Assembly: GCA_002342985.1 (NCBI GenBank)
Contig: DDRC01000002.1
Coordinates: forward strand, 1-7,379
Source: Flavobacteriales bacterium UBA2426
GTDB taxonomy: Bacteria; Bacteroidota; Bacteroidia; Flavobacteriales_F; PHOS-HE28
Direction of reading: 5' to 3'
Length of the DNA stretch: 7,379 nucleotides
Below the pieces are notes generated by a model that made no database searches, was not told the DNA's origin, and saw nothing but the letters and a program-made list of their open reading frames with translations. The position numbers were made by a program, and so were the translations under genes. This document shows positions 6,384 through 7,379 of this stretch, piece after piece. The first letter of the stretch is position 1, and each line of letters begins with the position of its first letter.

Positions 6384-7379
6384 ATGAACTATGCGATCCT
6401 GTCCGGGTGCTTGCTGCTGACCTTGGCCGTTCGGTCACAACCCGGCCCGATGGAGCAACCCCTCCATGTGGTGGTGACCCTCGACCATGAGCTGTTCCGC
6501 AACGGCGTGGCGCAGTACATGGTGTTCTCGCCCGGGAACGACACCCTGCTGGCGGACAAGCTCCGACCTGCGCAGGGGGACAGCGTGCTTTCGTTCATAG
6601 TGCATGCCTCCAGCGCAGACCATCCGTGGCGCGTGAAGTACCTGCCCGGTGGTACCTTGATGGACCTTCACATCGACCACACCCCGTCGCTGTTCGGCTT
6701 TACCCTGCGCATGCCCTTCACGCAAGGCAACTTCGAACTGGACAGCCGTCGCCTGATGAAATGCCTTTCGGACCAGGCGGAGGACCTGCAAAGGCGCGAT
6801 GCCCGGCGGCCCGGCTGGAACCTGGAGCATCCGTTCGGCGCGGCGGATACCCTGGCCTGCCATGGTGGGCTGTTGGTCTATTCACGCGGCGGTAAGATGC
6901 ACTCCGAAGTGCGCATCCTTGACCTGATGCCCTTCGTGAAGCGCTACCCACGTGTGCCACCCACAGCGGCGCGTGAAACCAGCTATCCCGGCGGCCCGGC
7001 CAACTTCGATCGCTTCATCCGCGCGCACTTCAGCAAGCCATTGATCGAGCGCACCAATGCCCGGGTGAAGCTCTCGGCGCTGGTGACCATCGAGACCGAT
7101 GGCAGCATCCACCGGGTGGACCTGAACGGCAGCGCCTACCCCGAACTGGACCGCGAATTCAAACGGGTGCTGCAACTCAGCAGCTGGTGGGAGCCGGCCG
7201 TGGTGGAGAACGTGCGCAGCACCATCGACCCGCGCACCTTCCGCTATGTGGAGCAGAGCCAGGTTATCGAGTTCACCGTGGACCCGGACAGCATCTGGAC
7301 GGAGATCCCGGAAGCGGCGCTCACGATCATGCCGAAGGACCCCAGGAGCAGCGACGAGCTCACCGTGACCTTCCACTGG
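6384..7379 (+). CDS. Secreted protein with TonB C-terminal-like domain (3' end outside window)
   Basis: The frame is open to the right edge, giving 332 residues so far. Residues 1-19 (MNYAILSGCLLLTLAVRSQ) look like a signal peptide ending in the SQ/AQ style of its neighbours; the LSGC at 6-9 lies too early in the hydrophobic core to be a convincing lipobox. Residues 20-195 match nothing I recognise. Residues 201-280 have the pattern of a TonB C-terminal-like domain: 'YPGGPANFDRFIRAHFSKP', then 'ARVKLSALVTIETDGSIHRV', 'PELDREFKRVLQLSSWWEPA'. Real TonB needs an uncleaved anchor and a Pro-rich spacer, and neither is seen, so this is probably a periplasmic or surface protein reusing the fold. An in-frame ATG at 6330 would add 18 residues (MKWSPPGEPVAFRRVLPA) and overlap the glycosyltransferase remnant; ATG 6384 puts the hydrophobic stretch at the N-terminus and is preferred. 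Confidence 0.75.
   Translation, partial: MNYAILSGCLLLTLAVRSQPGPMEQPLHVVVTLDHELFRNGVAQYMVFSPGNDTLLADKLRPAQGDSVLSFIVHASSADHPWRVKYLPGGTLMDLHIDHTPSLFGFTLRMPFTQGNFELDSRRLMKCLSDQAEDLQRRDARRPGWNLEHPFGAADTLACHGGLLVYSRGGKMHSEVRILDLMPFVKRYPRVPPTAARETSYPGGPANFDRFIRAHFSKPLIERTNARVKLSALVTIETDGSIHRVDLNGSAYPELDREFKRVLQLSSWWEPAVVENVRSTIDPRTFRYVEQSQVIEFTVDPDSIWTEIPEAALTIMPKDPRSSDELTVTFHW

Overview
The window looks like a GC-rich member of the Bacteroidota, probably in or near the Flavobacteriales. Three things point that way. Two of the secreted proteins end in a type IX secretion (T9SS) C-terminal sorting domain. Several signal peptides end in '...AQ'. The gene families present (CotH with lamin-tail domain, T9SS-sorted aryl-sulfate sulfotransferase, two-component-regulator propeller repeats, TonB C-terminal-like domain) are common there. 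Shine-Dalgarno motifs are not evident at the gene starts, as is usual in that phylum. I see no rRNA, tRNA, CRISPR array, insertion sequence or phage gene. Species-level identity cannot be read from the sequence.

Minus strand, 1-5268. Read in the direction of transcription, this half begins with a small 2H phosphoesterase of the LigT / 2'-5' RNA ligase type (5268-4720). A 153-bp intergenic stretch with an AT-rich island follows. Then come three genes packed without gaps: an aryl-sulfate sulfotransferase-like propeller protein (4566-3052), a CotH kinase-like / lamin-tail protein (3052-788) and a beta-propeller protein of the Reg_prop type (791 to beyond base 1). The first junction is a TGATG stop/start and the second an ATGA stop/start, so the three are almost certainly one translationally coupled operon. 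All three have signal peptides. The first two have T9SS sorting domains, and the third runs off the window before its C-terminus. The operon therefore exports a set of large surface or secreted proteins, two of which belong to group-transfer enzyme families (sulfuryl and phosphoryl).

Plus strand, 5301-7379. A complete SRAP/HMCES/YedK-family gene (5301-6125) diverges from the LigT-like gene, with only 32 bp between the starts; a perfect 7-bp inverted repeat fills most of that gap. Directly after the SRAP stop lies a short frame (6122-6352) that reads like the extreme C-terminus of a family-4 glycosyltransferase with the rest missing, most simply a deletion remnant. The window ends inside a secreted protein with a TonB C-terminal-like domain (6384 to beyond 7379).

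The points most worth following up are the coupled sulfotransferase/CotH/propeller export operon, the dyad between the LigT-like and SRAP genes, the helically spaced TTAAWG motifs upstream of the operon, and the glycosyltransferase remnant.
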